Below, piece by piece: positions 8,381 to 16,238 of a stretch of 28,790 nt of DNA. The stretch lies in the IMG/VR virus record IMGVR_UViG_3300032286_000619, positions 1 through 28,790 of that record, one strand, 5' to 3'. Position numbers and translations under genes: made by a program. Origin of the DNA: a virus. A model generated the notes under the pieces. That model did no database searches, had not been told where the DNA came from, and saw only the letters and a list, made by a program, of their open reading frames with translations. How positions within the stretch are numbered: position 1 is the first letter of the stretch; each line of letters opens with the position of its first letter.

Positions 8381-8683
8381 ATGTCTGATTTACTTAGTAA
8401 TCTAGATTCAGTCGAACAAGACCAAGAAAAACAACAAGAGTTTTTTAAGATGCTAGACGAGATGGTTGGCTCTTACGGCCACCTTGTTATGGAAGTCCAG
8501 TCCATGGGGCAAAAGCTACATGAGTTGGCTGGTTTGGCTCATTGGTCAAAAGAACATATCGAATATCTTCTGGCTAAAGACGAGGAGTATATGGCTGCCG
8601 TCAAATCTTACATGGAATCTAAGGAGAACGGCAATGGCGGCGAAACCGACGCGGTTTCAGCAGACCTGTCCGAGAAAGCTTGA
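8381..8683 (+). CDS. Small acidic helical hypothetical protein
   Basis: 100 residues; AAAGGAG before the ATG at 8381 fixes the start (an in-frame ATG at 8348 lacks a site). Acidic and helical, with an N-terminal SNLDSVEQDQEKQQEFFKML and repeated amphipathic stretches, ending in a Gly/Asn-rich linker. No family recognised. The 3' end overlaps the next gene by 50 bases in another frame, an unusually deep overlap supported by a clear AAGGAG before the downstream start. Confidence 0.6.
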   Translation: MSDLLSNLDSVEQDQEKQQEFFKMLDEMVGSYGHLVMEVQSMGQKLHELAGLAHWSKEHIEYLLAKDEEYMAAVKSYMESKENGNGGETDAVSADLSEKA

Positions 8684-9287
8684 TAAGCTTCCGGCAACTG
8701 CTTGTCCTCTTGCAGTAGAGTCAATTGAGGCCATTAAGGCTGGGCAGCCTGAAAAAGTCACCTGCCCATTCTTTGTTAACGACCTCCACTCAAACTACTG
8801 TTTTTGGAAATTCATGGATGAAGACGGAGAGGCTATTGACTCTGCTCGCCGACTTGCTCAACTTAATGTCATGCAAGAGGCAGAAGTTAAAGATATTGTC
8901 AACAGAACAGGAGAGATACTCTCTAATGCAGTTGACGCAGAAAATCTACAACTCTTCAAAGAAGCTGTTTACGAAGCCATGCCAGAAGTCACTGCCGACA
9001 TCTACACCCAAGAATCATGGGTAGAAGAAGTTATTGGTGCCGAAGGTATCCCCCAAGAGCCAGGCAAACCTGGGCGCAAGAAGAAGGTTAAAATTCAAGC
9101 TCCTAAAGGGTTTTCAGGTGGTCATGCTTTACATAAGTCTGGAAAGAGAACTCAGTTGACAGGACTAAGCTCTAAGTGGCACGAACATGTTAAAGAGTTT
9201 CAGAAAGGTGAGACGCCTATTCGCATGAGTTCAAATACTATGGCGAAGAAAAAGAAAGAGAAAGACGAAAAAGATGAAGACGCATGA
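8634..9287 (+). CDS. Hypothetical Cys-containing protein with HTH-like segment
   Basis: 217 residues from the ATG at 8634, chosen because AAGGAG lies at 8621-8626. The first 60 residues carry four Cys (C12, C24, C44, C56), three followed by Pro or aromatics (TCP, ACPLA, TCPFF, YCFWKF), suggestive of a metal site. A helix-turn-helix-like stretch follows (SARRLAQLNVMQEAEVKDIV, about 70-89). The C-terminus is basic then Lys/Glu-rich and disordered. The Cys-Pro/aromatic plus HTH arrangement could fit a DNA-binding packaging factor such as a small terminase or a sigma-like regulator, but I cannot assign either. Confidence 0.6.
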   Translation: MAAKPTRFQQTCPRKLDKLPATACPLAVESIEAIKAGQPEKVTCPFFVNDLHSNYCFWKFMDEDGEAIDSARRLAQLNVMQEAEVKDIVNRTGEILSNAVDAENLQLFKEAVYEAMPEVTADIYTQESWVEEVIGAEGIPQEPGKPGRKKKVKIQAPKGFSGGHALHKSGKRTQLTGLSSKWHEHVKEFQKGETPIRMSSNTMAKKKKEKDEKDEDA

Positions 9288-9480
9288 AGCAATTCAAAAA
9301 CTTAAGTCAGAATTGCCAGATGTTCGTGAAGACGGCATCTGGGCGCTATACATTAATGCCATGCACTGCTATAAAACACTAGAGCACCACGCTAAGATTG
9401 AACCTGACTGGAAACTAAAAGACTTATTAAACAAAATGCTAAATGATTTTAGGATTTTACATGACAAAGAAAATAGTTAA
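9274..9480 (+). CDS. Small hypothetical protein
   Basis: 68 residues, overlapping the previous gene by 14 bases and the next by 20. Helical and charged (THEAIQKLKSEL, KLKDLLNKMLNDF), with one Cys and several His. No clear ribosome site; translation is probably coupled to the upstream gene. Not recognised. Confidence 0.45.
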   Translation: MKTHEAIQKLKSELPDVREDGIWALYINAMHCYKTLEHHAKIEPDWKLKDLLNKMLNDFRILHDKENS

Positions 9481-10606
9481 AAATACAAAACCAGTTTTAA
9501 AAGTCATTCAGCATCTTAAGTTTATTAAACAACTTGAGAAAAACGCTAACTTGTCTTACGAAATCGTTGTAGACAGGATGATTGACGATATTGTCAAACA
9601 CCTCAAAACAGAAAAACTAGCCAAGTCTGAAGACCCCCTAGACCCAATTAACCTTCCGTCTAGTTGGCAAAAACAAGTCCCAAGAATTACAGTCAACTTT
9701 AATAAGACTATTGGCCCTATTATTGAAAAGTACATGTTGGCTTTAAAGTATGCTCTACTAGGTAAGGCCGCTGGCCAAGAAGCTGAAGATGCTGTTGAAG
9801 AGTTGGGGCTAAAGACTTACTTACCTAAAGGCATCTTGTTTCAGGGTTTCTTTGATGCAGTAGACACTCACGATGACTACTTTTCCAAAGCCCTTAAGAT
9901 GCCAAAGCCACGAATCAAAGCCAAAAAAGACCCCTTCTTAGAATACACATTTAAGTTTATTCAAGAAAAAACAGCTAGATATATAGACAAGAGTCTAGTT
10001 GAAATGAAAGCAAAGGCTTTAACAGCTCTTGAGAATATGGTGACAGACCACAATCACGAGAACATGTCAAATGTTCATAGAGTTGCTCACAACTTGGCCG
10101 AGGGCCTTAAAGAGACTCAAAAAAAGAAAGAAGCTGTTAAGGATGCTGTCAAGGCAGTGGCTGAACACAGACTTAGTCTTACTAAAGTCAAACAAAACCT
10201 TAAAGACACATTTAAGGACTACAGTACAAACTGGGACTTGGTTGTAAAGACTGAAGTTGGCATGGCGTCTGCTGTGGCAACAAGTCAGACAATCCTTCAT
10301 CACGCTGGCTCGTCTAATAAAGATGTTATTGTGACTATCGTATCAATTGAAGACGATAGAGTATCTAAAGAGTGTAAAGACTGGAGCCGTAATGATGACG
10401 GTTCTTTAAAATACTTTAGGCTGACTGCATTAAGGCCCCCTGGGTATAACTTAGGCAGGAAAAAAGCCGAATGGCAAAATTGTCAACCATTAAGGCATTT
10501 TAGATGTCGATGCACCCTCGTGTACGTCCCTAAAGGCTACAAAGTAGATAACTTTGGCTCCTTAGTAAAATTGAGTGAGGGCGAAGAAATTAAGATTGAG
10601 AATTAA
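9461..10606 (+). CDS. Phage head morphogenesis / minor head protein (Mu gpF/SPP1 gp7-like)
   Basis: 381 residues from the ATG at 9461 (AGGA at 9451); an ATG six codons upstream has no better site. The N-terminal two-thirds are helical. The C-terminal about 100 residues show the Mu F-like fold: TEVGMASAVATSQTIL, VTIVSIEDDRVSKECKDW, and the terminal HFRCRCTLVYVPKGY, equivalent to the conserved HPNCRC motif of minor head proteins. These bind the portal region inside the procapsid and are usually encoded just after the portal gene, as here. Cys and His at the C-terminus may bind metal. Confidence 0.78.
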   Translation: MTKKIVKNTKPVLKVIQHLKFIKQLEKNANLSYEIVVDRMIDDIVKHLKTEKLAKSEDPLDPINLPSSWQKQVPRITVNFNKTIGPIIEKYMLALKYALLGKAAGQEAEDAVEELGLKTYLPKGILFQGFFDAVDTHDDYFSKALKMPKPRIKAKKDPFLEYTFKFIQEKTARYIDKSLVEMKAKALTALENMVTDHNHENMSNVHRVAHNLAEGLKETQKKKEAVKDAVKAVAEHRLSLTKVKQNLKDTFKDYSTNWDLVVKTEVGMASAVATSQTILHHAGSSNKDVIVTIVSIEDDRVSKECKDWSRNDDGSLKYFRLTALRPPGYNLGRKKAEWQNCQPLRHFRCRCTLVYVPKGYKVDNFGSLVKLSEGEEIKIEN

Positions 10607-10607
10607 A

Positions 10608-11177
10608 ATGAGTATTGTCACAGTTATAACTCCATCAATTGGCAGAACGACTCTTAAAGAGGCTCTAGAGTCACTCCAAAACCAATCTAATCCTAAGTGG
10701 CTTTCACTCGTTGGGTTTGACGGAGTCAATCCCCCTCAGCCTGTCCAAGATAACAGAATCACCTACGTCTATCTTACTAAAGCAGGCGGCGGTTTTAACC
10801 ATGGCGGCAGAGTGAGAAATAAACTTATTCCATTAGTTGTGACCGACTGGCTGTGCTTCTTAGACGACGATGATAGTTTTAGGCCCCATTATGTAGACGC
10901 TTTGGCGGCAGAGCTAACCGCTAATCCAGACGCAGACTGTATTATTTTTAGGATGAGTTACGACGACAAAGACTCTAAAGTATTGCCACCTAGTCACCTA
11001 AAGAATATCCAAGCTTGTTTAGTTGGAATTTCGTGCGCAGTCAGAAAAGAGTTCCTAGTGAAGAACGGGATTGAGTTTAAGAATGGACCTATGGAAGATT
11101 ATTATTTTTTAAAAAAAATTGAAGACAACCGAGGAAAGATTGTCTTCTCTAAAGAAATCACCTACAACGTCAGATAA
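10608..11177 (+). CDS. Family 2 glycosyltransferase (GT-A fold)
   Basis: 189 residues from the ATG at 10608, one base after the minor head gene's stop codon; an in-frame start at 10575 is less likely because the family opens at MSIVTVITPSIGR. Visible: VTVITPSIGRTTLKEALESLQNQ (nucleotide-sugar site), CFLDDDDSF at about 85-93 (the DxD metal motif), GISCAVRKEFL and GPMEDYYFL (the ED acceptor-side base). Shorter than most GT2 enzymes but carrying all core motifs. The sugar and acceptor are unknown. It closes the + strand head block; the stop abuts the next, convergent gene with no gap. Confidence 0.85.
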   Translation: MSIVTVITPSIGRTTLKEALESLQNQSNPKWLSLVGFDGVNPPQPVQDNRITYVYLTKAGGGFNHGGRVRNKLIPLVVTDWLCFLDDDDSFRPHYVDALAAELTANPDADCIIFRMSYDDKDSKVLPPSHLKNIQACLVGISCAVRKEFLVKNGIEFKNGPMEDYYFLKKIEDNRGKIVFSKEITYNVR

Positions 11178-11441
11178 TCAGGCGTCATCTTCCCTGCTTT
11201 TGATGACCAAAATCTTTTCTTGTTTCAGATAAGTTGTAAAAATCTTAGCTAGATGTTTATTGACAGCGTCTTTCCAAACCTGACTAAGAGGCTCTAGACC
11301 TTTGGGATTACCCTGCTGAGCGTTATAAGCAACCGCTTGAGACAGTTTGACGAGGTCTTGAGAGTGAATGACAAGGTGATAGTTACCCGTTTCTTCGTGG
11401 TCAGCAAGGTTATTGATTTCTTCTTTAGAGTAAACTTTCAT
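11178..11441 (-). CDS. Small hypothetical protein
   Basis: 87 residues. Its ATG overlaps the stop of the upstream - strand gene (ATGA). The C-terminus is basic/helical (KDAVNKHLAKIFTTYLKQEKILVI). No recognised domain. Its stop codon abuts that of the convergent glycosyltransferase, and no terminator separates them, so opposing transcripts may overlap here. Confidence 0.55.
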   Translation of the reverse strand: MKVYSKEEINNLADHEETGNYHLVIHSQDLVKLSQAVAYNAQQGNPKGLEPLSQVWKDAVNKHLAKIFTTYLKQEKILVIKSREDDA

Positions 11442-11761
11442 GTTTTGCCTTTCTTCTTGTCGGCTTTTGTCTTAATTCTGTTCTTTACTTCAGTCCACTT
11501 ATCTCTCGTAATGCGCATTTCTTTTTCAGATAAACCCACCATGTCCCATTTGCCGTCAACGCTAGACAGAGATACTCTTCCAAACTTAAGGATTTCATTT
11601 CCTTCTGTCAATACAAATATAGCCATCTTTGTCAAAGAGACAATTAAGCCAATTTGTGCCTTGTCATTTTCATTCGCCATCTCAATGGTGTCACCTAGCT
11701 CAGCCCCTATAAGCTGTAGCTCGTCATGCGCCCATGGCGTTGTTGATGTATCTAAGTTCAT
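11438..11761 (-). CDS. Small hypothetical protein
   Basis: 107 residues from the ATG at 11761, chosen for the AAGGAG just upstream; the frame continues to 11851, but that part lies inside the previous gene. N-terminus acidic (STTPWAHDELQLIGAEL), a beta-like middle (GLIVSLTKMAIFVLTEGNEIL), C-terminus strongly basic (KNRIKTKADKKKGKT). Not recognised. Confidence 0.55.
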   Translation of the reverse strand: MNLDTSTTPWAHDELQLIGAELGDTIEMANENDKAQIGLIVSLTKMAIFVLTEGNEILKFGRVSLSSVDGKWDMVGLSEKEMRITRDKWTEVKNRIKTKADKKKGKT

Positions 11762-11771
11762 AAATCGCTCC

Positions 11772-12047
11772 TTACGGCGCTGGTTCAAATTTCCACTCAG
11801 GTTTTGGGCTAGAGCTATTGTAAATAAGAATTTTTTTATAGTACCAACCATCAGGGCGCTCTACTCTAAGACTATTAATATAGTCTGCAGAATAGCCGCT
11901 TAGCTCATCTGCTTTCCTAAGAGCATCAATTACCTCATCTCTTGATGGCATAGAAGACATCATAACGTCTGTTCTGTAGTCATCCTGACCGTCTGCCCAG
12001 TATGTAGGAATCATTAGCTTATAGCGATGAGGCTGCGAAAAACTCAT
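11772..12047 (-). CDS. Small hypothetical protein
   Basis: 91 residues; GAGGGA before the ATG. Contains MIPTYWADGQDDYRTD, a predicted helix (SRDEVIDALRKADELSGYSADYINSL) and a Trp/Tyr-rich end (RPDGWYYKKILIY). No assignable domain. It follows the GT9 gene by 7 bases in the - strand operon. Confidence 0.55.
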   Translation of the reverse strand: MSFSQPHRYKLMIPTYWADGQDDYRTDVMMSSMPSRDEVIDALRKADELSGYSADYINSLRVERPDGWYYKKILIYNSSSPKPEWKFEPAP

Positions 12048-12054
12048 ATTTCCC

Positions 12055-12978
12055 TCACCAAATCTTTAATTGATTTAACGCATCTATAAACTTTTTGCTA
12101 GTCATTTTTGTAACACACTCGGCAAGTTCCATCTTGCGAGGACAGTTAGCAAAATTCCAATAGTTTAATGACCAATCAGACTCACAGAAGTTACATGCAA
12201 TGTTAGGCACTACGGAAATAGTGGGAATACGACCTCTGTAGGGAATACGGAGTTCTGGTTTAATGGTTGTAAAGCCACAGACAACGGGGGTTCTTGTAGT
12301 CCAGGCAATATGCATAGGCCCGCCGTCCATGCCCACAATAGCCTTAGCTTGGCTCATAATGGTGGACAGCTCTCTAAACGATGTATCGTCTCTAAGGTCT
12401 ACTCCAAACCCAGGGTACTCAAAGTCACTCATAGCAAGACTGCTCTTCCAAATACTGATAGCGCCTCTCTTGCCTACATAAACAGGAGTCAAACCTTTAG
12501 AGTGAACATACTCGGCAATCTTAGTAATTTCGTCTGGCAAGATTGTACGTTGCTTGTCTCTGTAGGTAGTAATAATGATTACTGATTTACTAAAATCAAC
12601 ACCATAGCGACTTACATCTACTGGCAAAAGTGGAATATACTGAGACTCAACGTCATCAAGAACACGGGCCAATAGCCCAATAGATGCATAGTGAGTCAAC
12701 TTCATGCGAGATGGAGTTAGCTTGCAAACATGGTTTCCAACCCCAAGCATATTCAAGTGTCTAATTGAGTAACCTGCTGGATATTGAGATGTTACCTCTA
12801 CGATTTTGTTTTCAGGAACAAAGTGGAAGAAGTCTTTAAAGTCTGGGTAAATGCCAACTAAATAGTCGTCAGTCCTTCTGTGGAAGTTCTCAATAGCATA
12901 CTTCAATGAAGGAGCTGCCGCTATTAAGTCACCTACTGCAGCAGAGTTCAAACAATACACGACTTTATCTGCAATCAT
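12055..12978 (-). CDS. Family 9 glycosyltransferase (ADP-heptose:LPS heptosyltransferase-like)
   Basis: 307 residues from the ATG at 12978 (AAGGAA upstream; a TTG two codons earlier is possible). GT9 features: an N-terminal Rossmann start with SAAVGDLIAAAPSLKYA (the GD-x-hydrophobic acceptor motif), a linker, VIIITTYRDKQRTILPDEI, TPVYVGKRG, and the nucleotide-sugar site AIVGMDGGPMHIAW with the D-x-G-P-x-H core. The C-terminus has six Cys in about 40 residues (ACNFCESDW, NCPRKMELAEC), which may bind metal. It follows the helicase by two bases. In bacteria such enzymes build LPS inner core; in a phage it may modify host LPS or glycosylate phage products. The sugar cannot be inferred. Confidence 0.85.
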   Translation of the reverse strand: MIADKVVYCLNSAAVGDLIAAAPSLKYAIENFHRRTDDYLVGIYPDFKDFFHFVPENKIVEVTSQYPAGYSIRHLNMLGVGNHVCKLTPSRMKLTHYASIGLLARVLDDVESQYIPLLPVDVSRYGVDFSKSVIIITTYRDKQRTILPDEITKIAEYVHSKGLTPVYVGKRGAISIWKSSLAMSDFEYPGFGVDLRDDTSFRELSTIMSQAKAIVGMDGGPMHIAWTTRTPVVCGFTTIKPELRIPYRGRIPTISVVPNIACNFCESDWSLNYWNFANCPRKMELAECVTKMTSKKFIDALNQLKIW

Positions 12979-12980
12979 GC

Positions 12981-14432
12981 TCAAAATTCCTTATAAACAA
13001 TGTCGTCTGTTATTGTTTCATAAACACTATGTCTTGATTTAGCATACTGTTTAAAAATATCAAAGAACTTTTCACTGTCACTATTCCAAACTCCATACCC
13101 AGCCGTTGTAATGTCGATAAAGATTAGTTTTTTTCCATTCTTGTATCGAAGTCCACGGCCAATAACCTGCCGAGTCAATGCCTCTGCAGAGTTCTGGACA
13201 ACAGAAATCATAAAGTCAACATCGGGCAAGTCTATGCCTTCTCCTAATAGACTGCTATTGGAGACTAATAGGTTTTTCTTGCCGTCCTTAAATAGATAAA
13301 AAGGATTACGATAACCACTATGAGCAGGCTCACACGCAATTCCCATTTCAGACGCATACTCACAAAACTCCGCTGAAGGTTCTACAGTTTTAAACAGCAC
13401 CAAGACCTTAAGGCCCTTGTTTAGTCCACTTTTTACCAAGTTAAGCACCGTATGGAGTGTTTTTTCGTGAGTAGAAAGCATCTTATAGGCTGTCTGTTGA
13501 TGAGTCATTTCTCTGATTCTGCCTAGTCCGGCAATCGTTAGGCAGGTAATAGCCACAGGGCAAAGAAACTTATTATCAATAGCCCACTTACTATCTTTCT
13601 GAAAGACAATAGGCCCGACAATCCCATGGAAACCTAACTCCAGGTTGTCGGCTCTGACTGGAGTCGCAGTAAAGCCGTAGATATTTCTAGCTCGACTTCC
13701 AAAGATAGCCAGCTCTTTGTACATATTAGAAGAAGAGTGGTGAGCCTCGTCAATGATGATGGCGTCAAAGATGTCTGAGTAGTTTCTGCCGCTATTAACA
13801 GTGGCTATGGCAATGTCAACGCCTTCTTTAAACTTGTGCTTGCCGCCGATGCCGCAACTCTTGGGAGCAATCTGTCTAATGTCTTTAAGCATCTGAGAGA
13901 TAAGTTCAATAGTAGGGACAACAATCAAGACCCTGAGGCCACGCTCAATAAGAGCGCGACTCAGTAGACTGATACACATCGACTTACCTGTTCCTGTAGG
14001 AAGGACAATACAGCCCCTCTTGTAGCGTAAAGCGGTCTTGACGGCCTCGGCTTGGTAATCTCTTGGGACTTTAGGGCCTACAGGAGACAGATTAAGTTCT
14101 TTTTCTTTTTCTTTATGGCCTTCCATATTAGGGACTAGCCACCAGAACCCAGGAGGCACACTGAGAGTCCCATCTTCGTTTTCGCCGTAATACTCTACTT
14201 TAGTCTCTAGTTCTAACTGGGCAAGCTCTAGCTTAATCTTGATAGCATGCTTTTCGTTGTAAGGCTTTTGGCGCTTAAGTAGCTTAATCTTTGAAATTAC
14301 ACCCTTATTCTCAATTGTTAGGAGTTTTCTGACAGTTGCAAGTACATCTGGCGTACCCGACAGAGTGATTTCGTTGTTCTTATATTCGCCTATAAGGCCG
14401 CATATAGGTTCAAAAGTATTATCTTTAGTCAT
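12981..14432 (-). CDS. SF2 DEAH-box helicase (UvsW-like)
   Basis: 483 residues. ATP-dependent nucleic acid helicase. Motifs: Q-like RDYQ at 124-127, Walker A PTGTGKS at 145-151, motif Ia VVPTIEL, Walker B DEAH at 228-231, motif III FTATPVR at 254-260, motif V LLGEGIDLPDV at about 395-405 and motif VI RQVIGRGLRY at 421-430. The core is complete. The N-terminal about 115 residues are a small charged domain like that of T4 UvsW, which remodels recombination and replication forks; the match to UvsW by size and layout is inference. First gene of a - strand operon that also carries GT9. GGAG precedes its ATG. Confidence 0.9.
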   Translation of the reverse strand: MTKDNTFEPICGLIGEYKNNEITLSGTPDVLATVRKLLTIENKGVISKIKLLKRQKPYNEKHAIKIKLELAQLELETKVEYYGENEDGTLSVPPGFWWLVPNMEGHKEKEKELNLSPVGPKVPRDYQAEAVKTALRYKRGCIVLPTGTGKSMCISLLSRALIERGLRVLIVVPTIELISQMLKDIRQIAPKSCGIGGKHKFKEGVDIAIATVNSGRNYSDIFDAIIIDEAHHSSSNMYKELAIFGSRARNIYGFTATPVRADNLELGFHGIVGPIVFQKDSKWAIDNKFLCPVAITCLTIAGLGRIREMTHQQTAYKMLSTHEKTLHTVLNLVKSGLNKGLKVLVLFKTVEPSAEFCEYASEMGIACEPAHSGYRNPFYLFKDGKKNLLVSNSSLLGEGIDLPDVDFMISVVQNSAEALTRQVIGRGLRYKNGKKLIFIDITTAGYGVWNSDSEKFFDIFKQYAKSRHSVYETITDDIVYKEF

Positions 14433-14459
14433 AACTTCTCCGTTTTATTATCTATAACA

Positions 14460-14488
14460 AAGACAAATGTGCTAGTCAATGTTAAAAT
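14460..14488 (+). promoter_or_regulatory. Sigma70-like promoter ahead of the protease-like gene
   Basis: AAGACA (14460-14465, 4/6), 17 bases, TAAAAT (14483-14488) preceded by TGT, giving an extended -10 (TGTTAAAAT). It lies 28 bases before the ATG at 14517 in the divergent gap with the helicase gene. Confidence 0.5.
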
Positions 14489-14516
14489 ACAACGAGTATT
14501 TCATAGGGGTTAACAA

Positions 14517-15299
14517 ATGGGTTTGAAGGTATTCGGATTAGGCGCAGTACAGTCAGTCGATAAACAAGGCGAACTGATTGAAATTGCTAATATTGATACA
14601 TCCAATCTACGCATGATTACAGACGAACACAACTCCGACCAAAAAGGGGCTTGGTGTATTGTTGGCGGAATTACTGCCCACAAAAAGATTATGTCTGAAA
14701 AAGACTGTGAAACCCCTCGCCAAAAGAAATGTTGGGACTTGGTAAAAGTTCCCTACCTTTATGTCGAAGGAGAGCTTGCTGATGGACACCCAAACGCTGA
14801 CGCTGCTGCCGCTCTTATTCGGTATACTGCTGCTAATCCTGATTTACCCCTAAGAATTGGTATGTCTATTGAAGGTCTTATTATGAAACGCGGAGGGCCA
14901 GAAGGCTCGGCAGAACATAAAATTATCAAACAATCTTCAGCAGATGCAATTGCTATTACAGCCAAGCCCTGTAACCCACAAGCTCAAATGTTTCCCATGA
15001 ACGACCTTATGAAATCATCTGCAGAGCCACCCCCTGCTGAATACCTACAGAAGTTCATGAAGTCTGAAAACGCAACTCAGTCTTTTAAACACCGCCCAGA
15101 GATTCGCCTCAAACAGAAGCTCGAAGAGTTGAAAAAGTCTTTAGAAGATGTTTTAAAGGGTGGAGTGTGTTCTGTTAAGTGTTGGAATTGTGGCGACAAT
15201 GAACGTATGTTTAAGGCGTCGCGTGAATGGAGCAACCGCTGCAAGAAGTGCGGAGATGCTCGCAGTATGCAAGATATCTGGAAAGCTTTAAATCAATAA
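14517..15299 (+). CDS. Prohead-protease-like protein with C-terminal zinc ribbon
   Basis: 260 residues, AGGGG before the ATG. The N-terminal about 160 residues match the layout of prohead proteases that cut scaffold and capsid proteins: beta strands around DEHNSDQKG, the KKCWDLVKVPYLYVEGELAD strand, a candidate catalytic His in DGHPNADAAAALI (about H91), a candidate Ser in IGMSIEG (about S117), then AIAITAKPCNP. After a linker and a helical stretch come two Cys pairs (KCWNC, KCGDA region: CxxC about 221-224 and CxxC about 241-244), a zinc ribbon not usual for these proteases. A scaffold fused downstream is absent or very short. Protease identity is inferred from motif order. Confidence 0.65.
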   Translation: MGLKVFGLGAVQSVDKQGELIEIANIDTSNLRMITDEHNSDQKGAWCIVGGITAHKKIMSEKDCETPRQKKCWDLVKVPYLYVEGELADGHPNADAAAALIRYTAANPDLPLRIGMSIEGLIMKRGGPEGSAEHKIIKQSSADAIAITAKPCNPQAQMFPMNDLMKSSAEPPPAEYLQKFMKSENATQSFKHRPEIRLKQKLEELKKSLEDVLKGGVCSVKCWNCGDNERMFKASREWSNRCKKCGDARSMQDIWKALNQ

Positions 15300-15308
15300 G
15301 GAGCTGAA

Positions 15309-15686
15309 ATGCCAAACATTTTTTCTGACAACGGACTTGCTGGCTTAAAGTTAGACTACGGTGAGGCAACCGTAGCTCAGATGACGGCAGCAACAAGTGG
15401 CGCTCCTTTTGTTATTATGAACTTGTCAGACCAAGCTCACAACTTGCGCTTCCATAATGATTCAGACCTAGAAGTCGCTGTAATGATTCGTCACCCAGAC
15501 TCAGCTTCGGGTGCATGGCAGCCTTTATTCAGTTTGGCTCCAGGACAGGACTTGCCTATTAATAACTACGCAGGCCCTATGTGCTTGGTTCCGCCTCGCA
15601 GCCAGATTGCTGTTTACAGGATTGCTACTTATGCAGGATACGGAAACCCTGCTGGAAAATGCAGAATTTACTGCTGGTTAGCTTAA
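15309..15686 (+). CDS. Small beta-rich virion-like protein (possible head decoration)
   Basis: 125 residues; AAGGAG before the ATG, 9 bases after the protease-like gene. All-beta character with a Pro/Gly-rich middle (RHPDSASGAWQPLF, SLAPGQDLPINNYAGP) and a C-terminal YAGYGNPAGKCRIYCW holding two Cys. No membrane segment or catalytic motif. Coupling to the protease-like gene and a strong terminator directly after suggests an abundant virion component such as a decoration protein, but I do not recognise the family. Confidence 0.55.
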   Translation: MPNIFSDNGLAGLKLDYGEATVAQMTAATSGAPFVIMNLSDQAHNLRFHNDSDLEVAVMIRHPDSASGAWQPLFSLAPGQDLPINNYAGPMCLVPPRSQIAVYRIATYAGYGNPAGKCRIYCWLA

Positions 15687-15692
15687 ATGATT

Positions 15693-15721
15693 AAGGGGGG
15701 TTTTAAACCCCCCTTTTTTAT
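15693..15721 (+). terminator. Rho-independent terminator
   Basis: AAGGGGGG (15693-15700), a TTTTAAA loop region and CCCCCCTT (15708-15715), then a T-rich run (TTTTATTTCTT). The stem may extend into the AAA/TTT of the loop. It serves the + strand protease operon and lies at the 3' end of the convergent AP2 gene. Confidence 0.9.
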
Positions 15722-16236
15722 TTCTTACTAAGTCTTGTCACTTCTTGGACAATCACATCAAAGATAGATGTCTTCCTTTCGTCAGCCAATTCAAGTAGGT
15801 GATTAAGAATTAACTCAAACGCTTGGGCGCTTGCATTTTTGCGCAAATCAAATCCAGTTATTTGCAGCCCTTTGTCAGAATCTATTATAGCTGGTTTGCG
15901 CGGCTCTTTAGATACTTTTGATTTCGACTTGCTGCCCGTTGTTACATGTGACTTCTTATTAAGAACAAATACATTGGGCTTTGGGGTAGGTTTAGCTACT
16001 GCTACTTTATTTTTATTGGACTTTTTGGCAGGAGCAAACTGTGCTCTAAGTGAATTAAGGATAGGTGTATTTGAGTTTTGTTGTTCCTCTCCTCCTTCAT
16101 GCGCCCTTAAAGCAGCCTGAGCTTCCTCCAAGGAACTAAACCGTCCCAGATAGACTCTTTTAGACTCTTTATGTATTCTAACAAGATACTTACGTTCGGT
16201 TGCGCTATAGGAAATACCTTTAATGCCAATTTTCAT
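15718..16236 (-). CDS. AP2-domain DNA-binding protein
   Basis: 172 residues from the ATG at 16236, which has AAGGAG at good spacing; an ATG two codons earlier overlaps the previous stop. Residues about 3-47 (GIKGISYSATERKYLVRIHK, then RVYLGRFSSLEEAQAALRAHE) match the AP2/ERF fold: three beta strands with W/Y-x-V-R, Y-L-G-x-F and a helix with EEA. In phages this domain occurs mainly in AP2-HNH homing endonucleases. Here no HNH follows; instead there is a Lys/Pro/Ser-rich disordered middle (about 55-115) and a helical C-terminus (QAFELILNHLLELADER). Probably a free-standing regulator or an AP2 module that has lost its nuclease. Confidence 0.65.
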   Translation of the reverse strand: MKIGIKGISYSATERKYLVRIHKESKRVYLGRFSSLEEAQAALRAHEGGEEQQNSNTPILNSLRAQFAPAKKSNKNKVAVAKPTPKPNVFVLNKKSHVTTGSKSKSKVSKEPRKPAIIDSDKGLQITGFDLRKNASAQAFELILNHLLELADERKTSIFDVIVQEVTRLSKK

Positions 16237-16238
16237 AA

